Assembly: GCF_024868665.1 (NCBI RefSeq)
Contig: NC_079897.1
Span: 6,810,286-6,874,285, forward strand
Length of the DNA stretch: 64,000 nt
Direction of reading: 5' to 3'
DNA from: Triplophysa rosa
Lineage: Eukaryota > Chordata > Actinopteri > Cypriniformes > Nemacheilidae
Of this stretch, positions 55,191 to 64,000 are shown piece after piece; the stretch's first letter is position 1, and every line of letters starts with the position of its first letter. A program made the translations under genes and the position numbers. The notes beneath the pieces are model-generated. The model was given only the letters and a program-made list of their open reading frames with translations. It had not been told where the DNA came from and searched no databases.

Positions 55191-55214
55191 AACTATAACA
55201 TTTATTTTATGTTT

Positions 55215-55330
55215 CAAAATTTACACATTGGACACTTGACACACGATTTACAAGCAATATACAGTGCATTCAAGAAATACATCAGTATTGTGTTCTCTGG
55301 GAATCAAATGCAATTTTTCCCTAATTCACT
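55215..55330 (-). mobile_element. SINE/LINE-tail relic, minus orientation
   Basis: TTACACATTGGACAC, GATTTACAAGC, ATACAGTGCATTCAAGAAAT and TCTGGGAATC fit the tail and box-B-like end of the tRNA-headed SINE in reverse. Strongly decayed. Confidence 0.45.
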
Positions 55331-55409
55331 TACAGGAACACTGCAATTTGTTATTCATGTAACTCATGTTTGCTATAATTTTGTTTCCCTTTCTGTCGGT
55401 CTCTCGACG

Positions 55410-55566
55410 TTGTGTCGAACCGACAGATGGGGTTCGTCCCTGAGAACCAATCGTTTCCGACTACTTAGAAAAGCCAATGAAAATTGGCAAATGAAATTTG
55501 CATGCCGGACTCCGCCCCGGACATCCGGGTATAAAAGGGAGACGGCGTGCATCATTCATTCACCTT
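55410..55566 (+). repeat. DIRS copy C left inverted terminal repeat
   Basis: Reverse complement of 60425-60579 apart from single changes. Contains a TATAAAAG box at 55530-55537. Confidence 0.92.
55530..55537 (+). promoter_or_regulatory. TATA box in the DIRS ITR
   Basis: TATAAAAG precedes the gag region by about 270 bases; the same box, mirrored, lies in the right ITR and in copy A. Promoter use is inferred. Confidence 0.6.
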
Positions 55567-55800
55567 TTGTTCTTCGGAGCCTTCGGTTATGAAGATCTTC
55601 TCTTGCTGCTTAGCAAAAACTCTACATTGCCGGTTCTACGACGTGGTGCAGCGGACTGTCCCTTCCAGCAGTGACTTCCCCTGGGCGTCTCGGCGGTTCC
55701 AGAGGTGTTCGAGCCTGCAGATGGTGACTCACCGTCTGCGTTCTAAAAGAGCTAATTTCTCCAGCGGGGCATGTCCCGCTGTTCTCTTGGGTGCGGTGCG

Positions 55801-56847
55801 ATGCGTGATGAGGATGAGATGTCCATCGCAGCATCGTAGAGCGAATTGCTGGCATCTGATCCCGACGACTCTCTGCAGATCCCCCCTAGGGGGGGACGAG
55901 CTCAGGAGGAGGCAGATGTCGGCCATGCTTTCCCGGGCCGCCGTGTGCATTGGGTTAGAGTGTACTCCGGTGCCTCTCGGTTGGATACGTGGTTCTTGGG
56001 CTCTAAGCGCGACTCCAAGCCGCGCCCAACCCCGGTTCCATTTTTCCCGGAAGTTCATGAGGAACTGGCAAAGACGTGGAACGCCCCTTTTTCGGCGCGT
56101 ACACGTCAAACCGGTTCCGTCGCTCTCTCTTCCCTCGATGGTGGGGCGGCTAGGGGTTACGTCGACGTGCCCCAGGTGGAACGTGCAGTTGCGGTGCACC
56201 TGTGCCCGCAGGCGGCGTCCACCTGGAGAGGTCGACCGAAACTCTCGTCCAAAGCGTGTAGGACTTCGGCATCGCTGGTGTCGAAGGCCTACACTGCCGC
56301 GGGCCAAGCTGCCTCCTCTCTCCACGCCATGGCCATCCTGCAGGTCCATCAGGCCAAGGCGTTGAAAGAGATCCACGAGGGTAAGACCGACCCGGGGTTA
56401 ATGCAGGAACTCCGCACCGCCACCGACCTCGCTCTAAGGGCGACCAAGGTGACCGCGTGGGCCCTGGGTCGGGCGATGTCCACCATGGTGGTCCAGGAGA
56501 GGCATCTCTGGCTCAACCTTGCGCAGATGAGCGACGCCGAGAAAGTCCGCTTTCTCGACGTGCCCATTGCGCAGGGTGGGCTGTTTGGTGACACTGTCGA
56601 GGACTTCGCCCAGCAGTTCTCGACGGTGAAGAAGCAGACAGAGGCGATTAGCCATATTCTTCCCCGCCGAGACTCGGCCGCCCATAGGCCTTCGAGTTCC
56701 CGTGCGGCCTCTGCTTCCCAGCAGCCCCGGCCCCCTTCGAAGCCAGATCCGGTTCCAGCGCTCCCTACCCAGGCGGCATCCCGGAAAAGGGCGGCGAAGG
56801 GGAGACCACCACCCCGTCAACAACCTTCGAGGAAGAAGCGTTCCTGA
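55801..56847 (+). pseudogene. DIRS gag (copy C), one nonsense codon
   Basis: Frame from ATG 55801: MRDEDEMSIAAS, then TAG at 55837 where copy B has GAG. After it the frame is open for 336 codons: SDPDDSLQIP, FPEVHEELAKTWNAPFSART, GGAARGYVDVPQVERAVAVH, EIHEGKTDPGLMQELRTATD and MSDAEKVRFLDVPIAQGG, ending in a Pro/Ser/Arg-rich tail. This is the particle protein of the element. The single stop is the only break seen in the ORF. Confidence 0.8.
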
Positions 56848-56964
56848 CGGGAAGACCCCAGGGAGGTTAACACCATCGGGCCCGTATCCAGCCATGACAT
56901 CGCTGGACGGTCGATCCGGGACGGTTCCTGCCCCGTTCCTACATCAGCTAGGCCCCCACGGGGC

Positions 56965-58560
56965 CCCATCCTAGATCTGCGTACCCTGAACAGACACCTG
57001 CACAAGCTGCCGTTCAGGATGCTCACGCAGAAGCGCATCCTGGCATCCGTCAGATGTCAGGATTGGTTCATGGCAATCGACCTGAAGGACGCTTACTTTC
57101 ATGTCTCGATTCTCCCTCGTCATCGCCCGTTCCTACGGTTCGCTTTCGAGGGTCGGGCATATCAGTACAGAGTCCTCCCCTTCAGTCTGTCTCTGTCTCC
57201 ACGAGTCTTTACGAAGATCGTGGAGGCCGCCCTCTCTCCCCTCAGGGGGAGAGGTGTGCGGGTACTCAACTATCTCGACAACTGGCTTATCTTGGCTCAC
57301 TCGCGAGATCTGTTGTGTGCACACAGGGACCTGGTGCTCCGGCACCTAGATCGATTGGGACTACATGTCAACCGAGAGAAGAGCATGCTCTCCCCTGTGC
57401 AGAGCATCCTCTATCTTGGTATGGAACTCAACTCTGTCACCATGACAGCGCGACTGTCCGCAGTAAGCGCCCAGTCGGTGTTGAACTGCCTGGATCATTT
57501 CACGCAGTCGGCGGTTCCCCTGAAACTATTTCAGAGGCTCCTGGGACACATGGCATCCTCGGCGGCGGTGATACCCCTCGGGTTGATGCACATGAGGCCG
57601 CTTCAACACTGGCTCCTGAGTCGAGTTCCTTGGGGAGCGTGGCACACCGGCAGCAGGCAGATGGTGATTACGCCTCGCTGCCGACGCACCCTAACCCCGT
57701 GGTCTTCCATGGCCTTCCTTCGGGCAGGCGTACCCCTTTGGCAGGTTACGAGGCATGTAGTGGTGACAACAGACGCCTCCCTGCAGGGTTGGGGTGCAGT
57801 GTGCAACGGGCACGCAGTGTCGGGGCTTTGGACGGGCCCCCGCCTGCGCTGGCATATCAATTGCCTAGAGTTGTGGGCTGTGCTACTTGCATTGAAGAGG
57901 CTGCAGCCTCTCGTGCAGGGCAAGCACGTGCTGGTCCGGTCGGATAGCACTACTGCAGTAGCGTATATCAATCGTCAGGGTGGCGTTCGGTCTCTGCAGA
58001 TAACACGACTTGCCCGATGCCTCCTCCGGTGGAGTCAGCAGGTGACCCGCTCCCTGCGTGCCACATATATCCCAGGCGACCTGAACCAGACAGCCGACGC
58101 GCTCTCTCGTCAGTCTACGCCTCGCGGAGAGTGGCGACTCCACCCCCGCGCAGTCCAGCTCATTTGGGTGCAGTTCGGGCAGGCCCAGGTGGACCTGTTT
58201 GCCTCCCTTGAAACCACCCATTGCCCGCTTTGGTACTCTCTGACCGAGGGACCCCTCGGCACGGATGCCCTAGCGCACAGCTGGCCGCGGGACAAGCGGA
58301 AGTACGCCTTCCCCCCAGTGAGCCTCATTGCACAGACCCTGTGCAAGGTCAGGGAAGAGGAGCATCAAGTGTTACTCGTTGCGCCACACTGGCCCAACCG
58401 GACTTGGTTCTCGGAGCTAATGCTCTTGACGACAGCTCCCCCCTGGCCGATTCCCCTGACGAAGGACCTGCTTTCCCAGGGGAAGGGCACGTTATGGCAT
58501 CCCAGGCCAGACCTCTGGAACCTCCATGTCTGGCCCCTGGACGGGACGAGGAGATCCTGA
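56965..58560 (+). CDS. DIRS reverse transcriptase and RNase H (copy C)
   Basis: Open from about 56965 (PILDLRTLNRHLHKLPFRM). RT blocks: MAIDLKDAYFHVSILPRHRP (motif A Asp), FAFEGRAYQYRVLPFSLSLS, and NYLDNWLILAHSR, where the family has YLDDW or YIDDW, so the second Asp is Asn. RNase H: VVVTTDASLQGWGAVCNGHA, NCLELWAVLLALKRL, VRSDSTTAVAYINRQGG and NQTADALSRQ; all four acidic residues are present. The front of the RT (the PKK block, about 500 bases as judged from copy A) is missing. It ends at 58560, overlapping the recombinase frame. Confidence 0.88.
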   Translation, partial: PILDLRTLNRHLHKLPFRMLTQKRILASVRCQDWFMAIDLKDAYFHVSILPRHRPFLRFAFEGRAYQYRVLPFSLSLSPRVFTKIVEAALSPLRGRGVRVLNYLDNWLILAHSRDLLCAHRDLVLRHLDRLGLHVNREKSMLSPVQSILYLGMELNSVTMTARLSAVSAQSVLNCLDHFTQSAVPLKLFQRLLGHMASSAAVIPLGLMHMRPLQHWLLSRVPWGAWHTGSRQMVITPRCRRTLTPWSSMAFLRAGVPLWQVTRHVVVTTDASLQGWGAVCNGHAVSGLWTGPRLRWHINCLELWAVLLALKRLQPLVQGKHVLVRSDSTTAVAYINRQGGVRSLQITRLARCLLRWSQQVTRSLRATYIPGDLNQTADALSRQSTPRGEWRLHPRAVQLIWVQFGQAQVDLFASLETTHCPLWYSLTEGPLGTDALAHSWPRDKRKYAFPPVSLIAQTLCKVREEEHQVLLVAPHWPNRTWFSELMLLTTAPPWPIPLTKDLLSQGKGTLWHPRPDLWNLHVWPLDGTRRS

Positions 58561-59558
58561 GTGGTCTGCCCCTGGTGGTGGTAGCTAACATTTCTCAGGC
58601 TAGGGCATCTGCCACTAGGCGACTGTACGCCTACAAGTGGCGCCTCTTCTTGACCTGGTGTGCTTCTCGAGGAGAAGACACAAGGAGTTGTGCGATCGGG
58701 TCCGTGCTGTACTTCCTACAAGAGAGACTCGAGACTAACCTCTCCCCCTCCACACTGAAAGTGTATGTAGCCGCCATTGCTGCTCATCACAACTCAGTTG
58801 CTGGAAAGTCTCTAGGGCAGCACAACCTGGTCATTAGATTCCTAAGGGGTGCGAGGAGGTGTAACCCGCCTCGTCCGCACTCCATACCCTCTTGGGACCT
58901 GGATGTAGCCCTGTCAGGTCTCACCAGGCCCCCCTTCGATCCCCTAGGGGATGCCTCTCTTCCTCATCTTACGATGAAGACGGTTCTCCTTTTGGCGCTC
59001 GCCTCCATCAAGAGGGTAGGGGATCTACAGGCTTTCTCCGTGTCCCCTGACTGCCTAGAATTCGGACCCAGGGATTCTCACGTTATCCTGAGACCTCGGC
59101 CCGACTACGTGCCCAAGGTTCCCACCCCTCCTTTTCGGGACCAGGTGGTGAATTTACAGGCGCTCCCCACTGAGGAGGAAGACCCAACCCCGTCCGTGTT
59201 GTGTCCAGTACGCGCGCTGCGCCTCTACTTAGACCGCACACAGAGTTTCAGGAGCTCGGATCAGCTCTTTGTCTGTTTCGGAGGTCAGCAACAGGGGAGA
59301 GCTCTCTCCAAGCAGAGGTTGGCCCACTGGATTGTGGACGCTGTCAAGGCAGCTTACCAATCCCTAAATCGCCCGTGCCCCCTAGGAGTGAGGGCCCACT
59401 CCACCCGGGGTGTTGCCTCCTCTTGGGCCTTGGCACGGGGGGCCTCTCTCGCAGACATTTGCAGAGCTGCGGGTTGGGCTACACCCAACACCTTCGCGAG
59501 GTTTTACAACCTCCGCGTAGAGTTGGTGTCAGTCCGCGTCCTGCATGGCCACATGTAG
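58221..59558 (+). CDS. DIRS tyrosine recombinase (copy C)
   Basis: An open 445-codon frame; the first part overlaps RNase H, and the recombinase domain starts near residue 120 (ISQARASATRRLYAYKWRLF). Catalytic positions are all present: Arg in ASIKRVGDLQAF, H-x-x-R in GVRAHSTRGVASSW and Tyr in TPNTFARFYNLRV. A K in the VLCPVRALRLYLDR to KQRLAHWIVDAV stretch fits the beta-loop Lys. It replaces a DDE integrase: tyrosine recombinases insert a circular DNA by site-specific cutting. It is the most intact enzyme in the window. Confidence 0.92.
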   Translation: MPALVLSDRGTPRHGCPSAQLAAGQAEVRLPPSEPHCTDPVQGQGRGASSVTRCATLAQPDLVLGANALDDSSPLADSPDEGPAFPGEGHVMASQARPLEPPCLAPGRDEEILSGLPLVVVANISQARASATRRLYAYKWRLFLTWCASRGEDTRSCAIGSVLYFLQERLETNLSPSTLKVYVAAIAAHHNSVAGKSLGQHNLVIRFLRGARRCNPPRPHSIPSWDLDVALSGLTRPPFDPLGDASLPHLTMKTVLLLALASIKRVGDLQAFSVSPDCLEFGPRDSHVILRPRPDYVPKVPTPPFRDQVVNLQALPTEEEDPTPSVLCPVRALRLYLDRTQSFRSSDQLFVCFGGQQQGRALSKQRLAHWIVDAVKAAYQSLNRPCPLGVRAHSTRGVASSWALARGASLADICRAAGWATPNTFARFYNLRVELVSVRVLHGHM

Positions 59559-60254
59559 GACCGGCAACTGGTAGGGTGTACGCCTGTTCGGTTCTTTCCC
59601 CCCTCTCTCGAGTGGGTCAGTATACCGATTCAGCCTCCATTCTTTCCCCACTGGGCGAAGAACAGGCACTCCATCCATCACTAAGCAAGCACCCTCTGGG
59701 GCAGGCTGGGCAGAGCAGCCCTGCCCCTTAGGCCGGGTTTCACCTGAGTTATTAGCTGCATAGCTCTAACCGGACCTAGTGCTACCAGACGTTGCAACTC
59801 CCCAGTAGGGCGGTTCCGTCTGATGTATCCTCATGCTGGTTCCCACCTTGGTAACCCATGACCTCCCCGGGTGGACCTCCACCTCGCGGTTTTTTCTTCA
59901 GCCGCACTTTCTTCCCATGAGTTCTTCCCCATCGGTGAGACCATGTTGGTATCTCCACTATTCTCCTCCCTGCGGTAGGAAGTGGTCTCTGTAGCGCATC
60001 CCCCACTTGAGGAAGTAGCGCTTACCCAGTGCCCTACGGTTCCGGGCGGCTTCTCGCTGTTAGAGAAACAAGGCCGCCGCCTGTGAGGCCGAAGGTGGGG
60101 GCCTTCCCACCTTTCAAGAAAGCTCTGGGACCCCCTACCTACCCACTGGTAGGTTACAATTTCGCGGTAGCGCTCACGGCTGACACGCCCAGGCCAGTCA
60201 CCGTCGCTTCGTTGAGATTGTGACAGGGCACAGTGTTATGGCGTTTTCCATTGG

Positions 60255-60361
60255 AACCCCATCTGTCGGTTCGACACAACGTCGAGAGACCGACAGAAAG
60301 GGAACGTCTCGGTTACGTTTGTAACCTCGGTTCCCTGATGGAGGGAACGAGACGTTGTGTC
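60255..60361. repeat. DIRS internal complementary region
   Basis: TCGACACAACGTCGAGAGAC and GACAGAAAGGGAACG complement the left outer end; ACGTCTCGGTTACGTTTGTA, CTCGGTTCCCTGATGGAGGG complement the right outer end. The junction lies near 60303. Such a site templates circle formation during replication. Confidence 0.92.
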
Positions 60362-60424
60362 CTCTTGCCACAACACGTGCTGTCCTCTGCAGCAGTCGTG
60401 AGAGGTCTCAGGCTCCTCAGAACT

Positions 60425-60579
60425 AAGGTGAATGAATGATGCACGCCGTCTCCCTTTTATACCCGGATGTCCGGGGCAGAGTCCGGCATGCACATTTCAT
60501 TTGCCAATTTTCATTGGCCTTTTAGTAGTCGGAAACGATTGGTTCTCAGGGACGAACCCCATCTGTCGGTTCGACACAA
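60425..60579 (-). repeat. DIRS copy C right inverted terminal repeat
   Basis: AAGGTGAATGAATGATGCAC and TCCCTTTTATACCCGGATGT through TCGGTTCGACACAA, complementary to the left ITR. Confidence 0.92.
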
Positions 60580-60743
60580 TGTCTCGTTCTCTCCATCAGG
60601 AAACCGAGGTTACAAACGTAACCGAGACGTTTTTATTGGAAGTTTTATGTGTGTTCAGTGCTCTAAAATGGGCGATATCTGGCTGATACTGTATGAACAG
60701 CAGAAAAATATTTAAAACATAAAGCCATTAAATTAACAAGTAT

Positions 60744-61333
60744 TGTCATGGCTCTGCCTCTATTAGTCATGTTTTTCTTGGTCCTGTGGCAGAGCCATGA
60801 CAAAGCCTTTGGTTTTGTGTGAGAAAACCATGTGGTGTTTATCTTTTGACACTCCATGTGTTTTCTCGTGTCTTGTCATTGGCCCCGCCCCTCTCGTTTC
60901 CTGTATTGCTTCCCTGCCGTGTCTCATGTTCTTCACCTGCCCTGTGTCATTATCCCTTGTTTGTCTAGCCCCATATAATGCCCTCATGTTTCATTGTCCT
61001 GTGCTCTTGCGTTATATGTACGTGTACCCTGTGTATGTGCATGTATATGGTTCCTTGTCTGTGTACTTACCTCCGTGCCTGGTGCTGTGTGTTCCTGTTC
61101 CTGGTTGTTCTGTGAGTTTAGTTATTGTCAGTTTATTGTAGTTTTGTCCAGTGTGGTGTTTAGTCCTTGTATTTTAGTTTAGTCAGTTTATGTGCCTGTT
61201 ATCTTCATTTATTATCATGTTTTGTTCCCCACTGTGGGTTTTTGTTTTGCGTGTCTTTTTGTAATAAAGTATCCTGTTAACCCCTTCATCACTGCCTGCC
61301 TGCAATTGGGTTCTTCTCCTCACGATCGTGACA
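60744..61333 (+). mobile_element. Solo LTR with TSD AGTAT
   Basis: Begins TGTCATGGCTCTGCC and ends ACGATCGTGACA. AGTAT flanks it (60739-60743 and 61334-61338). Its first 15 bases have a perfect inverted partner at 60788-60802 (GGCAGAGCCATGACA). The AATAAAGTATCC signal lies near 61263 and the GCCTGCCTGCAATTGGGTTC block near its end is shared with the other LTRs of this family. Confidence 0.92.
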
Positions 61334-61661
61334 AGTATGACAATACAGTAATTATATTGTAAGAGATCTTTCCTTTTAGTATTTATTGGAAATTAAAGGA
61401 GACAGCATTCGGAAAAAGTCGGCATTGTTTTTACTTTTGCTTTGCACTAGCAGGCCTCCGCCGACTGTATGCGTGCATGTGCAATTTAAAAAAAAAATTA
61501 TACTTGCCCAGATTTAAATATTATTTTTTTATACATTCAGTAATATTATTGAATAAAGTTATTGTTTTTTTCTTGAGTGAAAAGAAAATCCAAATACTGT
61601 TTGGGGCTGCTTACTCTCATATTGTCCTGTGCCATGTTTTTGAAACAGCAAAATTTTACCT

Positions 61662-61951
<290 letters not shown>

Positions 61952-62342
61952 TATATAGATAATATATTATATCTCCTTTTGTTCTGCAGATATTCCTCTT
62001 CTCTTGCTCTTTTCTTGTCTCTCTCTCACAATCCCAACTCTCTCTCTCTTCGTTCATTGTTGGATTGACGTCACTTCCTGTTTGCTGAGAGCGCGTGGTT
62101 TGAGTCGGAGCTCTTTCAAACTTATTCTTAATACATCGTTTATTCTTGTTATATCTTAAGACTTGTGTTTTAAATTGTTATTCACCGAGGGTAAAACATA
62201 TCCTTAAGTATATCCCATACCAAAAATCGTCCTTAAACGCACGATAATTTATTTTTATCGGATCACTCGCTATTAGCCTCAGGCTGTTAGCATTCCCAGC
62301 CTGCTTACTGCTTAACACACTGTTCTCATTATTACATCACTA

Positions 62343-62876
62343 ATGGCTAATGTTTCAGATGTGTTTGTACCTCTGAGTGCAGATGAGGAAACGATCGCAC
62401 TTCAGTCGGAACTGGAGGCTGTGGAGAAGCAGATCCAGGATCTACTAGAGAAGCAGACACGGCTGCGAGAACGTAAAACGGCGCTGGAAACATCCAGAGC
62501 TGACGCTCGCAAATCCGCGGTAAGTTTTCATCGCGATTTTAATACTCCTTCCACTTCTACTCCGCGTGTTTCTCTGCACAGAGCCCAGGCTTCGAGAACA
62601 CGGTCAGCCCAAATGAACTTCACTCCTGCACCGGCACACCCACGGCGAAAGGCGCGAGCCAGGACTGGAGCGATGACCCAACCGCCGCCACCGGTCTTCG
62701 AGATCCCGACCAGGAACGCTTTGCTGCCCTCTGCGAGACGGAATGCAACGCTGTGGTCATCGGAGACTCAATCGTCCGGAACGTACGCGCTTCCTCCACT
62801 AAAGGTAAGGTGCGCACTCATTGTTTTCCTGGCGCCCGTGTTCTTGATGTCTCTGCGCAGGTACCTGCGATCCTGA
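62343..62876 (+). pseudogene. L2 ORF1 coiled-coil part
   Basis: ATG at 62343 opens MANVSDVFVPLSADEETIAL, then a heptad-rich coiled coil (residues about 18-58: LQSELEAVEKQIQDLLEKQT and RLRERKTALETSRADAR) and a basic proline-rich linker. The esterase domain that should follow is in another frame. ORF1 proteins bind the LINE RNA. Confidence 0.8.
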
Positions 62877-63180
62877 AGGACGATGCTAACGTCGGAGCTG
62901 TCGTGCTGCACGCGGGGGTGAATGACGTCAGGATGCAGGCAGTCGGAGATCCTGAAGAGGGACTTCAGGAGTCTGATCGAGACGGTACGCAACGCATCGC
63001 CCACGGCGAGGATCATCGTATCAGGGCCGCTTCCTACCTACCGACGAGGGAATGAAAAGTTCAGTAGACTATTTGCTCTAAATAAATGGTTGATGTCATG
63101 GTGTATTGAACAGAAGCTGCTCTTTGTTGATAATTTTGATCTGTTCTTGATCTTGCTTGACTACGTCTCCCAGCGGTAAG
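62740..63180 (+). pseudogene. L2 ORF1 esterase (SGNH-type) domain, frameshifted
   Basis: VVIGDSIVRNVRASSTKGKV holds the G-D-S block with the nucleophile Ser, and AGVNDVRMQAV the G-x-N-D block. After a frame change near 62950 the rest continues (ILKRDFRSLIETVRNASPTA, RIIVSGPLPTYRRGN, KLLFVDNFDLF). Many fish L2/CR1 LINEs have this esterase-type ORF1 domain. Function in the LINE is not firmly known. Confidence 0.82.
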
Positions 63181-63256
63181 TCAAAACTTTAACCATAGTC
63201 TGTGTTCCTCCCACTCATCTGTTATAAATGTTACTGCTTCCAAATGCATAGAGACT

Positions 63257-64000
63257 GTGTCTGTCCCCCGAATAATACTACAAAATAACAAAATAGCCAA
63301 ATCTCAGAGAAAAAATCTAATCGTGATTAAACCTGAGGACAATGTAATAAACGACCAAAACAAACTCATAAAGTTCGGCCTACTTAATATTAGATCACTA
63401 AATTCAAAAGCAGTTATTGTAAATGAAATGATCACAGACAACAGTTTTGATATACTTTGCCTTACCGAAACCTGGCTTAAACCAAATGATTATTACGGTC
63501 TAAATGAGTGTCCCCACCAAGCTACTGTTATATGCATGAGCCACGTCCGGTTGGTCGAGGTGGCGGTGTCGCAACAATCTTTAGAGACTTTCTTACTGTA
63601 ACTCAGAGAACGGAGCATAAATTTAAATCATTTGAAGTGCTTGCGTTGAACATAATTGTTCCAATTGACAGTAAAAAATCATTGCTTTCTTGTACGTTGG
63701 CTACAGTGTATAGACCCCCTGGTCCCTACACTGATTTTCTGAAAGAGTTTGCGGACTTCCTATCGGACCTATTGGTTAACGTTGATAAAGTACTAATTGT
63801 CGGAGACTTTAATATCCACGTAGATAGTGCTAACGATGCATTAGCAGTGGCGTTTACAGAGCTATTACACTCTTTTGGAGTAACACAACACATCAATGGA
63901 CCCACTCATCGATTTAATCATACACTAGACTTGATTATATCTCACGGAGCCGATCTAACCAATATAGATATTATACCTCAAAGCGACGATGTCACTGATC
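63257..64000 (+). pseudogene. L2 ORF2 endonuclease domain, cut by window edge
   Basis: KFGLLNIRSLNSKAVIVNEM, FDILCLTETWLKPNDY (catalytic Glu), then after a frame change near 63600 TVYRPPGPYTDFLKEFADFL, KVLIVGDFNIHVDSAND, NGPTHRFNHTLDLIIS and a final stretch. The AP-endonuclease motif order (N, E, YRPP, GDFN, TH..LD) is complete except for the His at the far end, which would be beyond the window. This domain nicks the target. Confidence 0.88.

Larger units (their letters stand above)
55385..60632 (+). mobile_element. DIRS-like retrotransposon, copy C (near full length, 5.25 kb)
   Basis: Order: left ITR (55410-55566), gag (55801-56847), RT and RNase H (56965-58560), tyrosine recombinase (58590-59558), untranslated region, internal complementary region (60255-60361), right ITR (60425-60579). 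The internal region matches the complement of the left outer end joined to the right outer end, the arrangement DIRS elements need for their circular intermediate. The element lacks DDE integrase. Defects: a TAG in gag (55837), a deletion between gag and RT, and a changed RT box. No target duplication is expected of such elements and none is seen. Confidence 0.95.
61966..64000 (+). mobile_element. L2-clade LINE, 5' half (copy 2)
   Basis: Order: 5' UTR (to 62342), ORF1 (from 62343) with coiled coil and an esterase-type domain, then ORF2 with the endonuclease, cut by the window edge. The 5' part here and the 3' part at 2.6-5.0 kb belong to the same LINE type but different copies. Frame changes occur in both ORFs, so this copy is probably inactive too. 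Confidence 0.88.

Noticed and set aside
54993..55592. 199-codon ORF reaching into the DIRS ITR
   Set aside because: It mixes host DNA and the terminal repeat in a random frame, and the ITR is non-coding in other copies.

Overview
The window looks like repeat-dense vertebrate DNA from a teleost, most likely a cyprinid-type fish. This is inferred from the mix of families: L2-clade LINEs with TGAATT-type 3' tails, a tRNA-headed SINE with a LINE-type tail, DIRS-like tyrosine-recombinase retrotransposons, several hAT, piggyBac-like and foldback DNA elements, chromodomain Gypsy elements, and long CA, CT and TAGA microsatellites. I see no intact host gene. Almost every recognisable open reading frame belongs to a mobile element, and most are broken.

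Layout. 1-2580: a minus-strand DIRS-like element that runs off the left edge and sits inside an L2 LINE, whose 3' part continues to 4963. 5.4-9.3 kb: a solo LTR, LTR-like repeats and a short hAT. 10.1-13.2 kb: a foldback MITE and a 1.2 kb hAT that carries CA and CT microsatellites. 13.7-17.4 kb: a decayed chromodomain Gypsy element. 18.5-21 kb: an inverted-repeat DNA element and common teleost repeats. 21-25.9 kb: an RTE-like LINE (minus) broken by a solo LTR, by an L2-type LINE that itself contains another LTR and a TTAA-flanked element, and by an L2 tail. 27.5-29.9 kb: a two-LTR non-autonomous element with a 24-bp coding minisatellite. 30-34.4 kb: DNA elements, one enclosing spliced-transcript-like signals. 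34.4-35.5 kb: a Gypsy remnant. 35.6-39.5 kb: mostly unassigned DNA with SINE relics. 39.8-48.8 kb: a long Gypsy-type element (minus) inserted in an exon-like reading frame, its upstream LTR interrupted by further DNA and a hAT. 49-52.3 kb: a deleted DIRS copy. 55.4-60.6 kb: a nearly full-length DIRS copy with inverted terminal repeats and the internal complementary region. 60.7-61.3 kb: a solo LTR. 61.66-61.95 kb: a TAGA array. 62-64 kb: the 5' half of another L2 LINE (ORF1 with coiled coil and esterase, then endonuclease) that runs off the right edge.

The clearest signals are structural. Many insertions keep exact target-site duplications, so their order can be read. A family of related LTRs keeps an inverted repeat right at its 5' end. 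The 9-kb Gypsy element interrupts a reading frame that continues, apart from one extra A, on the far side. The best DIRS copy has an intact recombinase and RNase H but a changed reverse-transcriptase catalytic box and an internal deletion. I found no convincing new defence or signalling system; the novelty is in transposon architecture and nesting.
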